DNA from: Sideroxydans sp.
GTDB taxonomy: Bacteria > Pseudomonadota > Gammaproteobacteria > Burkholderiales > Gallionellaceae
NCBI GenBank assembly: GCA_016124455.1
Contig: WGNQ01000012.1
Span: 49,718 to 113,717 of the forward strand
Length of the DNA: 64,000 bases
Reading direction: 5' to 3'
The notes under the pieces were generated by a model, which was not told where the DNA came from, searched no databases, and was given only the letters and a program-made list of their open reading frames with translations. Both the position numbers and the translations under genes were made by a program. Shown here in pieces: positions 21,793-30,787 of this stretch. Numbering within the stretch: position 1 is the stretch's first letter; each line of letters begins with the position of its first letter.

Positions 21793-22188
21793 TTATGCGG
21801 ACTGGTTGCGCATGTGGTCAGCCACCTTGTTGAAAGCAGTGATGAGCTCGTTGCGCAATGGCACGTCGGCGACCATTTCCTGCAGCGCCTGATCCATGCA
21901 CAGCAACCATTGGTCGCGTTCGCTGGCGCCGATGGGGAAGGGGAGATGGCGGCGGCGCAGCATCGGTTCGCCGTGCTCTTGGATGAATAATTGCGGGCCG
22001 CCCATCCAGCCGGAAAGAAACTTGAACAATTTGTCCTCCGATCCCTGCAAGTCTCTGGGGTGCAGCTTGCGGATGCCATGCGCTTCCGGCAACTCATCCA
22101 TCAACTGGTAGAAGCGGTGCGTCAGTTCTCGGATTTTTTCGGCGCCGCCGATGCGTTCGTAATGGCTGGTGATTTGTCTGGGTATCAT
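21793..22188 (-). CDS. Group II truncated hemoglobin
   Basis: A 131-residue 2-on-2 globin. The proximal heme His is H81 (MLRRRHLPF), the group II Trp G8 is W94 (RDQWLLCMD), and Tyr B10 is Y27 (HRFYQLMDE). Members bind O2 or NO and may protect against oxidative or nitrosative stress. It lies 22 bases upstream of the DUF4149 gene's stop on the same strand, so this globin is the last gene of a - strand run SUKH-DUF4149-globin. Confidence 0.9.
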   Translation of the reverse strand: MIPRQITSHYERIGGAEKIRELTHRFYQLMDELPEAHGIRKLHPRDLQGSEDKLFKFLSGWMGGPQLFIQEHGEPMLRRRHLPFPIGASERDQWLLCMDQALQEMVADVPLRNELITAFNKVADHMRNQSA

Positions 22189-22210
22189 GCTTTTTCGGCT
22201 ACCGGCGGGA

Positions 22211-22669
22211 TTAACGGCGGACCATTTTCAGTATCAGCAAGGCGCCGAGCAGGCTCTGCACCAGATAGCTGATGCTGGCGATGCCGTGCAGCATTTTGAA
22301 TTGTCCGGCAAAAGCGCTATGCATCACATCGGCCGGCAACGCTTGTGCCTTGAGGCTGGCCATTACCGGCTGGAAGCCGAACTCGCTGATCAGCGTGAGC
22401 AGCAGCATCACGGCAGTGATCCAGAATGGTGATTGTCGCAAAGCCGTACCGCCGGCTTCCCTGAGGCGGTAGGCCAGCAGGTACAGCGCACTCGCCATGC
22501 CGAGATAGGCGACCAGGCTGAACATCTTGCCAGCCAGCATGCCGGCCAGCATTTTGTCGGGCAGGGACTGGAACAGCACGGGTACTGCAAGATAGCCGAT
22601 GCCCCACTGGCTGCCGACCCATGCGGTTGCTGCCAGCCAGGCCAGCTTGTTGCCGAGGTCTTTGATCAT
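22211..22669 (-). CDS. DUF4149-like membrane protein
   Basis: A 152-residue inner-membrane protein with four predicted helices (near residues 8-28, 43-65, 78-95 and 125-145). The conserved start WLAATAWVGSQWGIGYLAVPVLF resembles DUF4149. The ATG at 22669 overlaps the preceding SUKH gene stop in ATGA, which decides the start over an upstream ATG. Function unknown. Confidence 0.75.
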   Translation of the reverse strand: MIKDLGNKLAWLAATAWVGSQWGIGYLAVPVLFQSLPDKMLAGMLAGKMFSLVAYLGMASALYLLAYRLREAGGTALRQSPFWITAVMLLLTLISEFGFQPVMASLKAQALPADVMHSAFAGQFKMLHGIASISYLVQSLLGALLILKMVRR

Positions 22670-23145
22670 GCGGCCTCTTGCGGGTGTTGTTCGTCGATGG
22701 TGTCGTAATGTTGCAGCGCCAGGCTGTCGCGCCATGCGGCCAGGTTGTAGTCGCGCTGTACCAGTTCCTGCAGGAAGCTGCAGAAATCGTCGGTCATGCG
22801 CGCATAGCTGCGGTTATCGCTGCTGATGAAATAGATGACGCCGTCCTTGGGATCATACGCATAGATGTTACTCAGCTCGTCCTGCGCGAAAGCGAGATTG
22901 CCGTTAAGCGGGCCATGCCCGATCAGGCAGAACCAGTCTTTGCGAAAGCTCAGGCTGTTCTCGATGTCGCCGTAGCCGGCGGCAAGCAGCCATTTCGACA
23001 GACCGAGCGGCAGCTTGCATTCCATCTTGCGGGCGATCATGAGCAAATCCATTTCGGATACCCTGGCCGAAGTCTGGTAAATGGGGCGGCTGCGCAGGAA
23101 GCGTTTGCGTTTGCCGGACAGAATGGTGTCTATGAGTTTCTTCAT
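22666..23145 (-). CDS. SMI1/KNR4 (SUKH)-like protein
   Basis: A 159-residue soluble protein. The region from RVSEMDLLMIARKMECKLP to YAYDPKDGVIYFIS and DDFCSFLQELV matches the SUKH pattern (N-terminal helix, FxxDWFCLIGHG strand pair, Asp-rich turn, C-terminal helix). SUKH proteins are often immunity proteins against nuclease toxins, but no toxin gene is adjacent, so this may be an orphan with a housekeeping role. Coupled to the DUF4149 gene by a four-base overlap. Confidence 0.65.
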   Translation of the reverse strand: MKKLIDTILSGKRKRFLRSRPIYQTSARVSEMDLLMIARKMECKLPLGLSKWLLAAGYGDIENSLSFRKDWFCLIGHGPLNGNLAFAQDELSNIYAYDPKDGVIYFISSDNRSYARMTDDFCSFLQELVQRDYNLAAWRDSLALQHYDTIDEQHPQEAA

Positions 23146-23307
23146 TACAAAATGACGTGATACGTTATCGCATAATTACTGTGCTTTGAGGCCCAGATAA
23201 CTGGCTACCTATAATAATAAGTATACCCCCATTTGGGGCCGGCCTCCTACAGCGATACTTGATATGGCGTGATGGTGGGCCGCAGCCATGCCGGAACCGG
23301 GGATGCC

Positions 23308-23643
23308 TTACTGCTTCGGATTGCCGGCCTGACGGGCACGATACAGTTTCAGATCATTATGGAATGACAGGCCTGCCGTAAGGTATGCGAGCAATGGCAG
23401 CCACAATCCGCCTGCGTCAAAATGGAAATACAGGATGCTGGCGGCGATGGCGAACAGCGGCGAGGCGCCGAAGCGCAGGATGAACCCGAATACCAGCAGC
23501 GCCAGCGCCGCATACAGGATGCCCTCAGTGCGATAGACGAGATATAGCGTCCAGCATGCGGACAGGATGGCACCCAGGTAATTCAGGATACCCAGCCAGG
23601 AGATTCTCATGGTCAGCTGCGGGGTCTTGTTGTTCGTATTCAT
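23308..23643 (-). CDS. Small membrane protein of unknown function
   Basis: A 111-residue protein with three to four hydrophobic segments from about residue 14 to 96 and a positively charged tail (KLYRARQAGNPKQ). No family was recognised. It stands alone between mltC and the SUKH gene; the 162 bases beyond it (23146-23307) contain a small hairpin CCCC-ATTT-GGGG (about 23228-23239) but no gene. Confidence 0.55.
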   Translation of the reverse strand: MNTNNKTPQLTMRISWLGILNYLGAILSACWTLYLVYRTEGILYAALALLVFGFILRFGASPLFAIAASILYFHFDAGGLWLPLLAYLTAGLSFHNDLKLYRARQAGNPKQ

Positions 23644-23707
23644 GGTTGTCCGGAAATGATGCGGGTTAATGGGTATCGAAAGAAATCATGGCGTGCCGGT
23701 TGCGCAT

Positions 23708-24898
23708 CTACAGTGTGGCATAGCGGTTTTGCGCGCTGACCACTTTGCTGATGTAGCTGCGCGTTTCCGCATAGGGTAGTTTCTTGCGCAGGGTGTTATA
23801 GACCTCGCCAGGGGTCATCTTGTTGATCATGCCTAGCGCAGTTTCCTGGTTCGAGGAAAAAGCGCGCAGCACATTGCGCGGCCCGGTGTTGTAGGCTGCG
23901 ATGGCGCAGTATTCGCGCGACAGCGGGTCGCCGATGTCCTGCAGCACGCTGTCGTTGAACAGCATGCTCAGGTAGTTCGTGCCGAGCTCGATATTGTTCT
24001 CGGCATCGAACAGGTATTCCTTGCTGGGCGCGCGGTCGATGCCTTTCACCTTGCGATAGGCGTCGCGGCCACCGCTTTCCGGCACCAGCTGCATCAGGCC
24101 GTAGGCCGGTGCGCTGGATACCGCGAACGGGTTGAACGAACTTTCGGTCTTGATCACGGCGAAAATCAGGCTGCGGCTGATCCCGGTCGCGGCCGAATAT
24201 TTGCGCACCTGCGGCGCATATTTCAGCGCACCTTGTTCGACATGAGTATTGATCATGGCGAACTGCACATAGCGGACCTGCTTCCTCACGCCGTTGACGT
24301 TGATGCTCTTGCTGCGCATGTCATGTGCGGCCAGGTAGCTGGCATAAGCTTCGGCTTCGCTGCGGTTCTCGATCAGTCGCCCGGTCTGGTCGGCCACCAG
24401 TCCCTGCAGATAGGGCGTGCCATTAAGTTCGACGGGGCTGTCGGAAAAAAGGTCGACCGAGCGCGGGTCGCCCGGCGTGAGCAGGGCGACCACCACTGCA
24501 TTGCGTATCTTGTCCTGGATGCCTGCCTCGTCCAGATGCTCGATCAGTACGCTGCCGGCATCAAAATCCACGGTGACGCGGCTGGTGTAGTCTTCGGTGT
24601 ATTTCACATAGCGGGTGCGCGTCGGCAGTTTGCGGGATTCACGGCTGCCCCATTTTTTGCTGCTCTGCTTGCGCACATTGCCCAGCAACTGGTTGAGTTG
24701 TGCCTGGGCGCGGCGGATGTCGGAGAGTGCGAGGACGGGGTTGTATTCATAGGAGCGGACCCGGCTCTCGGCGATGGCCTTGATCGCCTGGGCAGGGCTC
24801 CTGCTGGTTAACACACGTACCGCATTGTTGGTGGTGCAGCTGCTCAACGGCAATATCGCCGTGCCGGCAAGCAGAGCCACTAGAACCTTGTTCTTCAT
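23708..24898 (-). CDS. mltC: Membrane-bound lytic murein transglycosylase, MltC-like lipoprotein
   Basis: Cleaves peptidoglycan to 1,6-anhydromuropeptides at the outer membrane. From the ATG at 24898 the protein is 396 residues with a lipoprotein signal (LLAGTAILPLSSC, lipobox Cys near residue 21), an N-terminal DUF3393-type domain and a C-terminal SLT domain with the catalytic Glu in AVIKTESSFNPFAVS and the following YGLMQLVP. The ATG-bearing extension upstream lies inside the FGGY kinase gene and would hide the lipobox. It follows the FGGY kinase by eight bases. Confidence 0.88.
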   Translation of the reverse strand: MKNKVLVALLAGTAILPLSSCTTNNAVRVLTSRSPAQAIKAIAESRVRSYEYNPVLALSDIRRAQAQLNQLLGNVRKQSSKKWGSRESRKLPTRTRYVKYTEDYTSRVTVDFDAGSVLIEHLDEAGIQDKIRNAVVVALLTPGDPRSVDLFSDSPVELNGTPYLQGLVADQTGRLIENRSEAEAYASYLAAHDMRSKSINVNGVRKQVRYVQFAMINTHVEQGALKYAPQVRKYSAATGISRSLIFAVIKTESSFNPFAVSSAPAYGLMQLVPESGGRDAYRKVKGIDRAPSKEYLFDAENNIELGTNYLSMLFNDSVLQDIGDPLSREYCAIAAYNTGPRNVLRAFSSNQETALGMINKMTPGEVYNTLRKKLPYAETRSYISKVVSAQNRYATL

Positions 24899-24906
24899 CC
24901 TGGGCA

Positions 24907-26151
24907 TCATAACCGACCACGTTGTGCCAGCAAAGCCGCCCCGCAGGCGGCATCGGTCCGGCGTGCCACGCTGACCGGCAAGCCCAGCAGGCGTTCGCGC
25001 AGTTTCAGCCAGACCGGATTGTTTGCGCCGCCGCCTGCGGTGGCAACCGATTTGAGCGGCGTTGCGCCGAGCGCGGCGAGCCTGGCGTAGCCGTCGGCTT
25101 CGATGCGGCTCAGCCCCTGCAGCAGGCCATGCAGAAATTCGACATCGTCGGCAGGGCGCGGCTCCAGGCATGGGGCAAGCTGCGGGTCGTTGGCCGGGAA
25201 GCGTTCGCCGGGCTGCAGCAGCGGGTAGTAGGCGAGCGGGCTGTCGGTCGCCGGGTCAATGTGGGGGCTGAGTTCTGCCAGCTGCGCATCGCTGAAATAG
25301 TGGCGCAGTACGGCGCCACCGGCATTCGACGCGCCGCCCGCCAGCCACAGGTTGCCGTAGCGGTGGCTGTAGACGCCATATCGCGCGTCGTCCACGCGTC
25401 GTTCCGAGAGCAGCTTGAGTACGATGGTTGAGCCGAGCGAGGTGACTGCCTCACCGGGTTGGGTGACGTCGGCAGCGATGAAGGCGGCAATGCTGTCGGT
25501 GGTGCCGGCATGTACCATGCATCCGGGATTAAGGCTGAAATGCCCTGCGATCGCCGGATTGATCCGGCCTATGGCCGAACCGGGGGCAGTGACCTGCGGC
25601 AACAGCTGGGCATGCGGTAATTGCATGACCCAGTCCGGCCAGCGCAGATTCTCCACGTCGTAGCCGGTCTTCAGCGCATTGTGGTAATCGGAGATGCCGC
25701 CCAGGCTCGTCAGCAATGCGGCCAGCCAGTCGGCCTGGTGCAGGAAAAATGATGCGTCAGTGCATTCGGTATAGCGTGTCAGCCACAGGAATTTGGCCAG
25801 CCCGGAACTGGCGCTGCCCGCGGTATGGCCGGGTGGGGCAATTTTCCCCAGTTCCATGGCTTCCTGTGTCGCCCGGCTGTCGTTGTAGAGCAGGGGAGGG
25901 CAGAGCGGTTCCAGGTCCGCATCGCACAGCAGCACGGTGGCGGAGGTGGCGGCGATGGCGATGCCCTGCAGTTGTCCGGTAAGTTCTTGTGGCAGGCTGC
26001 GCAACACGGCAAGCAGCGCCTCGCGCCAGTCCGTTGGGGTCTGCTGGCCTGGATCGGGATAGGGGTGCTGGCAGGTGTGGACTACAGCGGCCTGGCTACC
26101 CACCACGCAGGCGCGTGCGCCGGAGGTGCCGAAGTCCAGGCCGAGATACAT
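24907..26151 (-). CDS. FGGY-family carbohydrate kinase
   Basis: Sugar kinase of the xylulokinase/ribulokinase superfamily, 414 residues, shorter than the usual 480-500. The N-terminal phosphate-binding motif is GLDFGTSGARACVV; mid-protein GTTDSIAAFIAADV and the C-terminal SVATAGGGANNPVWLKLRERLL are FGGY signatures. The compact length fits the D-ribulose/D-xylulose kinase-like group, but the substrate is not certain. Its ATG abuts the queF stop at 26152 and it runs into mltC, so the three genes form one transcript. Confidence 0.85.
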   Translation of the reverse strand: MYLGLDFGTSGARACVVGSQAAVVHTCQHPYPDPGQQTPTDWREALLAVLRSLPQELTGQLQGIAIAATSATVLLCDADLEPLCPPLLYNDSRATQEAMELGKIAPPGHTAGSASSGLAKFLWLTRYTECTDASFFLHQADWLAALLTSLGGISDYHNALKTGYDVENLRWPDWVMQLPHAQLLPQVTAPGSAIGRINPAIAGHFSLNPGCMVHAGTTDSIAAFIAADVTQPGEAVTSLGSTIVLKLLSERRVDDARYGVYSHRYGNLWLAGGASNAGGAVLRHYFSDAQLAELSPHIDPATDSPLAYYPLLQPGERFPANDPQLAPCLEPRPADDVEFLHGLLQGLSRIEADGYARLAALGATPLKSVATAGGGANNPVWLKLRERLLGLPVSVARRTDAACGAALLAQRGRL

Positions 26152-26571
26152 TTATCCCCGGGTATTTGATTGCGTGGCAAACTGGGTCAGGTCGACACGC
26201 GGTGCCGGCTGCCAGCCTTCCTTGCGGTGTTCGGCCACGACGTTGGTGAAGATGCCGCCGCGTACGTAGAATTTGGCGGTAAGGCGCATGAAGCGCGGCT
26301 GGGTAGCGGCAACCAGGTCGTCGAGGATGCGGTTGGTGACGTCTTCGTGAAAATGTCCCTCGTCGCGGAACGACCAGATATAGAGTTTGAGGCTTTTCAA
26401 TTCAACGCATTGCCGGTCGGCGATGTAGTCGAGAATCAGCGTGGCGAAGTCGGGCTGGCCGGTCTTCGGGCACAGGCAGGTGAATTCAGGGATCTCCATA
26501 TGGATATGGTAATCGCGGCCGGGATTGGGGTTGGGGAAGGTCTCCAGGGTTTTGTTGGGCTGTGTGCTCAT
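26152..26571 (-). CDS. queF: NADPH-dependent 7-cyano-7-deazaguanine reductase, type I
   Basis: Reduces preQ0 to preQ1 in queuosine biosynthesis. The 139-residue unimodular form has the thioimide-forming Cys (C34) and catalytic Asp (D41) in [12 protein letters not shown], and the QueF motif region [16 protein letters not shown] followed by HFHEDVTN. First gene of the queF-FGGY-mltC operon, divergent from smc across 58 bases. Confidence 0.95.
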   Translation of the reverse strand: MSTQPNKTLETFPNPNPGRDYHIHMEIPEFTCLCPKTGQPDFATLILDYIADRQCVELKSLKLYIWSFRDEGHFHEDVTNRILDDLVAATQPRFMRLTAKFYVRGGIFTNVVAEHRKEGWQPAPRVDLTQFATQSNTRG

Positions 26572-26629
26572 CTCGGAATTTCTGGGTTAGAATGATATAA
26601 ATCAATTATAACGTTAAGCCCGACTCAAA

Positions 26630-29600
26630 TTGCGTCTTTCCCATATCAAGCTTGCCGGTTTCAAGTCGTTCGTTGACCCTACGCACATTGCGCTGCCCGG
26701 GCAACTGGTCGGCGTGGTCGGCCCGAACGGTTGCGGCAAGTCCAACGTTATCGATGCGCTGCGCTGGGTCCTGGGCGAGTCGCGGGCTTCTGCATTGCGT
26801 GGCGAATCGATGCAGGACGTGATTTTCAACGGTTCAGACAAACGCAAGCCGGTAGCGCGCGCGAGTGTCGAACTGGTGTTCGACAACAGTCTGGGCAAGG
26901 CTGCCGGGCAGTGGTCGACCTACGCCGAGATTGCCATCAAGCGCATACTGCAGCGCGACGGTGATTCCAGCTATTACATCAACAACCAGCATGTGCGGCG
27001 CAAGGACATTACCGATATTTTCCTTGGCACCGGCCTGGGAGCGCGCGCTTACGCCATTATCGAACAGGGCATGATTTCGCGCATCATCGAGGCCAAACCG
27101 GAAGAGTTGCGCATTTTCCTGGAAGAAGCGGCAGGCGTATCCAAATACCGTGACCGCCGCCGCGAGACTGAATTGCGCCTGGGTGATACGCGCGAGAATC
27201 TGCAGCGCGTGGATGACATCCGCCAGGAACTGGGCAAGCAGCTTAGCCATCTCGCGGAGCAGGCCGAAGTGGCGAAGAAATACCGCGAACTGGAAGCGCA
27301 ACGCGACACTACGCAGCACCTGCTGTGGCTGGTCAATAAACAGGAGGCCGAGGCACGCCGCGTGCGTATCGGCCAGCAGATCGAAAAGACCCGAACCGAG
27401 CTGGAGGCCGAGGTGGCGCGCTTGCGTGAAACCGAGAGCCAGCTTGAGCACGCGCGCAGCGAGCATTACCAGTTGTCCGATGCGCTGCACGGCAAGCAGG
27501 GCGAGTTGTATGGGGTGAATGCCGAAATAGCGCGCATCGAGCAGCATATTGCGCATCTGATCGACCAGCGCACACGGCTGACCCAGCAGATTGCCAATGC
27601 CGAACGGCAGATTGAACAGCAACAAGGGCAGATGCAAGGCGTGCAGTCGCTGCTGGCGCACTGGCAGCAACAGCAGCAGGATGGGGGCGTACGGGTTGAG
27701 GTATGCGAGAACCGCACCGCCACCGAGGCGCAGCATCTGCCGCAGGCGGAAGAAGAAGCGCGCGCAGCGCAGGAAAACCACAGTGCGGTGCAGCGGGAAT
27801 ACCTGATGCTGCAGCAGCAGGTGCAATTGGCCGAGACGCAGCGCGAGCATATTCAGCGCAACCTGCAGCAACTGGATGGTCGTCGTTCGCGGCTGCTGCT
27901 GGAGAAGGACAATCTGCCCCAGCCCGACACCGAGGCGTTGCAGGAAGCACAACAACAGTTGGCCGAGAACGAAGCCAGGCGTGAAGAGCAGCAGCAGCAA
28001 CTGGAGCAGTTGCAGGAACAGTTGCCGCTGGCGGATGCCATGCGCCATGAACAGCGTGCAGCAGTGCAGGAACTGGAGCGGGAGTTTTCGCAGGTGGAGG
28101 CCAAGCTGGCGGCACTCAAGCTGCTGCAGCAGCAGGTCGATAACGATAAAAACCTGAAGGACTGGTTGTTACGCCACCAGCTGGATGAGTTGCCGCGCCT
28201 GTGGCAATCCATCCGCATCGAAGCCGGGTGGGAAGACGCGCTGGAGGCCGTGTTACGTGAGCGGCTGAATGCGATTGCGCTGCAGCGCCTGGAGCAGGCG
28301 GTCGAATGGAGCGAAGCTCCCCCGGCCAAGCTGGCGGTGTTTGCGGCGGGCGGGAGTCAGGCTGCATTTGTGCAGCCGGGCAGCGAACTGACACCGCTGG
28401 TGCAATTTGTCCGTTGCCAGGATGACCTGGCGTCGCAGGTGGTTGCGGATTGGCTGTCCGGAATTTATGCAACAGAAACGTTGGCGCAGGCGCTGGCGCA
28501 GCGTGACAAGCTGCCTGCAGGCGCATGGCTGGTTACACCGCAGGGTCATCTGGTTGGCGCCTGCAGCGTGCTGTTTCATGCGCCGGATAGCCAGGTGCAT
28601 GGCATCCTGGCGCGCCAGCGCGAAATCGAGCACTTGCAGCAGGAGGCGCAGCAGCAGTCGGTCATACTGGATGAAAAGAAACTGCAGGCCACGCAAGCCG
28701 AAGAACAGTACCGCGGTATCGAAAGCAGCATTGCGCCGTTGCGCACTGCAGGGGGCGAGTTGCAGCAGCGCCAGCACGCCCTGCAGATGCAGATACTGAA
28801 GCTCAATCAGGCCAGCGAGCGCAGCAATGAGCGCGCCATGCAGATTGCTGAGGAAATGCAGGAGTTGAGTGAGCAATCGACAGGCGAGCAGCGGCAATTG
28901 CAGGAAATCTCCGAACACATGCATATCCTGCGCGAGAAGCTGGCTGAGCAGCAGATGGAAGTCGAACGGGTAAAGCAGCAGTCCGTGGTGCTGGAATCGA
29001 GGTTGCGGGAACAGCGCGAGCGTTCCCACAAGGCGCAGCACGAATTGCAGGAAGCCCGCTTCTTTGCCAAGACCTGTGCGGAAAAAATCGCCGACCTTGA
29101 GCACAATCTCAGGCAGATCCAGGCCACACAGCTGGAGCTGGAACAGAATCTGGTGCAGAACCGCGAGGAACTGGCGCGCATGGCGGATGGCGAGTCGCAG
29201 CAACAGCTGCAGGATGCCTTGCAGCAGCGCAAGGTGCGCGAGGAGGCCCTGGCCGCAGCGCGCAATGCGCTGGAACATGCAACAGTTTCTCTGAACAAGC
29301 TGGAACAGGAGCGCATGGCTTGCGAACAGAAACTCAGCCCGCTGCGTGAAAAAGCCAATGAGCTGACGCTCAAGGAGCAGGAGGCTCGTTTGCAGTTCGA
29401 GCAATGGGCAGAGCAGCTGCAGGGCATAGATGAGTCCGCCTTGCAGCCCTTGCTGGAAGCCGGCAATGCCAAGCCGGGTACATTGCAGGGGGAACTGGGG
29501 CGACTGAACGGCGCCATTGCGGCGCTGGGGGCGGTCAACCTGGCGGCGCTGGAAGAATTGCAGGCGGCGCAGGAACGGCAGGCCTACCTCGATGCACAGG

Positions 29601-30154
29601 CGAAGGATCTGAATGAGGCAATGGAGACGCTGGAGGGCGCTATCCGCCGCATCGACAAGGAGTCGCGCGAGTTGTTGATGGGAACCTACAATGAGGTCAA
29701 CCGGCACCTGTCCGAAATGTTCCCGGTGCTGTTCGGCGGCGGTGAAGCGCGGCTGGTGCTGACCGGTGAGGAAATCCTGGACAGCGGCGTGCAAGTGATG
29801 GCGCAGCCGCCGGGCAAGAAAAACGCGTCAATTCACCTGATGTCTGGCGGCGAAAAGGCGTTGACGGCGATTGCGCTGGTGTTCTCGCTGTTCCAGTTGA
29901 ATCCCGCCCCGTTTTGTCTGCTGGATGAAGTGGATGCGCCGCTGGACGACACCAATACCGAACGACTGTGCAAGCTGATCGAGAAAATGGCACAGAACAC
30001 CCAGTTCATCTTCATCAGCCACAACAAGATCACCATGGAGCTGGCGCAGCAACTGGTTGGCGTAACCATGCAGGAACGCGGCGTATCCCACGTGGTGGCG
30101 GTGGATATCGAAGAAGCCTTGCGGCTGCGCGATGACAGCCCTAAAGCTGCCTAG
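26630..30154 (+). CDS. smc: Chromosome segregation protein SMC
   Basis: Chromosome-organising ATPase of 1174 residues. N-terminal head with Walker A GPNGCGKSN (residues 31-39), two long coiled coils flanking a hinge (about residues 500-660), and a C-terminal head with signature LMSGGEKALTAIAL and Walker B FCLLDEVDAPLDD. The first possible codon in frame is TTG at 26630; no ATG or GTG is in frame upstream before a stop, and MRLSHIKLAGFKSF is the standard SMC beginning, so TTG is the start. The Shine-Dalgarno is poor. The stop overlaps the convergent DUF4124 gene. scpA/scpB are not in the window. Confidence 0.96.
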   Translation: MRLSHIKLAGFKSFVDPTHIALPGQLVGVVGPNGCGKSNVIDALRWVLGESRASALRGESMQDVIFNGSDKRKPVARASVELVFDNSLGKAAGQWSTYAEIAIKRILQRDGDSSYYINNQHVRRKDITDIFLGTGLGARAYAIIEQGMISRIIEAKPEELRIFLEEAAGVSKYRDRRRETELRLGDTRENLQRVDDIRQELGKQLSHLAEQAEVAKKYRELEAQRDTTQHLLWLVNKQEAEARRVRIGQQIEKTRTELEAEVARLRETESQLEHARSEHYQLSDALHGKQGELYGVNAEIARIEQHIAHLIDQRTRLTQQIANAERQIEQQQGQMQGVQSLLAHWQQQQQDGGVRVEVCENRTATEAQHLPQAEEEARAAQENHSAVQREYLMLQQQVQLAETQREHIQRNLQQLDGRRSRLLLEKDNLPQPDTEALQEAQQQLAENEARREEQQQQLEQLQEQLPLADAMRHEQRAAVQELEREFSQVEAKLAALKLLQQQVDNDKNLKDWLLRHQLDELPRLWQSIRIEAGWEDALEAVLRERLNAIALQRLEQAVEWSEAPPAKLAVFAAGGSQAAFVQPGSELTPLVQFVRCQDDLASQVVADWLSGIYATETLAQALAQRDKLPAGAWLVTPQGHLVGACSVLFHAPDSQVHGILARQREIEHLQQEAQQQSVILDEKKLQATQAEEQYRGIESSIAPLRTAGGELQQRQHALQMQILKLNQASERSNERAMQIAEEMQELSEQSTGEQRQLQEISEHMHILREKLAEQQMEVERVKQQSVVLESRLREQRERSHKAQHELQEARFFAKTCAEKIADLEHNLRQIQATQLELEQNLVQNREELARMADGESQQQLQDALQQRKVREEALAAARNALEHATVSLNKLEQERMACEQKLSPLREKANELTLKEQEARLQFEQWAEQLQGIDESALQPLLEAGNAKPGTLQGELGRLNGAIAALGAVNLAALEELQAAQERQAYLDAQAKDLNEAMETLEGAIRRIDKESRELLMGTYNEVNRHLSEMFPVLFGGGEARLVLTGEEILDSGVQVMAQPPGKKNASIHLMSGGEKALTAIALVFSLFQLNPAPFCLLDEVDAPLDDTNTERLCKLIEKMAQNTQFIFISHNKITMELAQQLVGVTMQERGVSHVVAVDIEEALRLRDDSPKAA

Positions 30155-30600
30155 TCACAGAATTCGCCGACCGCCTTCTGGGCATCCTCAATGTTGCGCT
30201 GGCGTGTGGCGTCGTCCATGATGATCTGGTTTCCCTTGTCATCATAAGTCGTGATGCGCGGCGCATTTTGCAGCGAGGCGAGTCCGTTGCGCGCATTGAT
30301 ACAGTTCTTTTGCCGGGTTTCCGCTTCTTTCTGTTGCTGTGCCGCTTGCTGTGCGGCCTCTTCCTTGGCCTTGAGTGCCTTGTTTAATTCGGCTTCGCGC
30401 TCGAATACGCTTTTTTCGGCTGGTGTTTCGCTGGTTGTATCGGCAGGTGCGCGCGGTATATGAACCTGCTGTTCCTGCGCATCGGCGGGCGGCGCGGCAT
30501 CCGAATAGTGTACTTTGCCTGCGCTGTCCACCCATTTGTGGAGTTCTGCGTTAGCGCTGCAAGAGAACAGCATCAACAAAACTGGCATGAAGTATTTCAT
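30151..30600 (-). CDS. DUF4124-domain periplasmic protein
   Basis: A 149-residue secreted protein: signal peptide ending in SCSANA (residue 18), then the DUF4124 core LHKWVDSAGKVHYSDAAPP near residues 20-38, then a charged Ala/Gln-rich helix (about 68-95) and a C-terminal domain with one Cys pair (NCINARNG, GEFCD). Function unknown; common in beta- and gammaproteobacteria. Convergent with smc, stops overlapping. Confidence 0.8.
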   Translation of the reverse strand: MKYFMPVLLMLFSCSANAELHKWVDSAGKVHYSDAAPPADAQEQQVHIPRAPADTTSETPAEKSVFEREAELNKALKAKEEAAQQAAQQQKEAETRQKNCINARNGLASLQNAPRITTYDDKGNQIIMDDATRQRNIEDAQKAVGEFCD

Positions 30601-30639
30601 CTGGGATTTCTCCTCGGCAACGGGTGAGCGAAATTAACC

Positions 30640-30649
30640 GTTAATTAAC
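30640..30649. promoter_or_regulatory. GTTAATTAAC palindrome in the divergent region 30601-30787
   Basis: A perfect 10-bp palindrome lies 40 bases upstream of the DUF4124 start, with further GTTAA motifs nearby (about 30671 and 30706). The 187-bp gap is AT-rich and must hold promoters for both divergent genes. The palindrome could be an operator; nothing identifies the regulator. Confidence 0.25.
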
Positions 30650-30787
30650 AGATAGTCAATTTATCCAAGCAGTTAATCTTCGGCCGCAATGTTGTAATAA
30701 AGTGTTAACAAGGCAGGGTAAATAAAGCATAATAAAACGATCGGGGATTAGATCTCTGTAACTCGAGAACAAAAATCATAACTGTGC

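Noticed and set aside
28253..29794. Long antisense frame inside smc
   Set aside because: Mirror of a Gln/Glu-rich coiled coil; no start context.
30640..30720. Riboswitch-like structure in the divergent gap before the unknown gene
   Set aside because: Only short AT palindromes are visible; no conserved riboswitch core.
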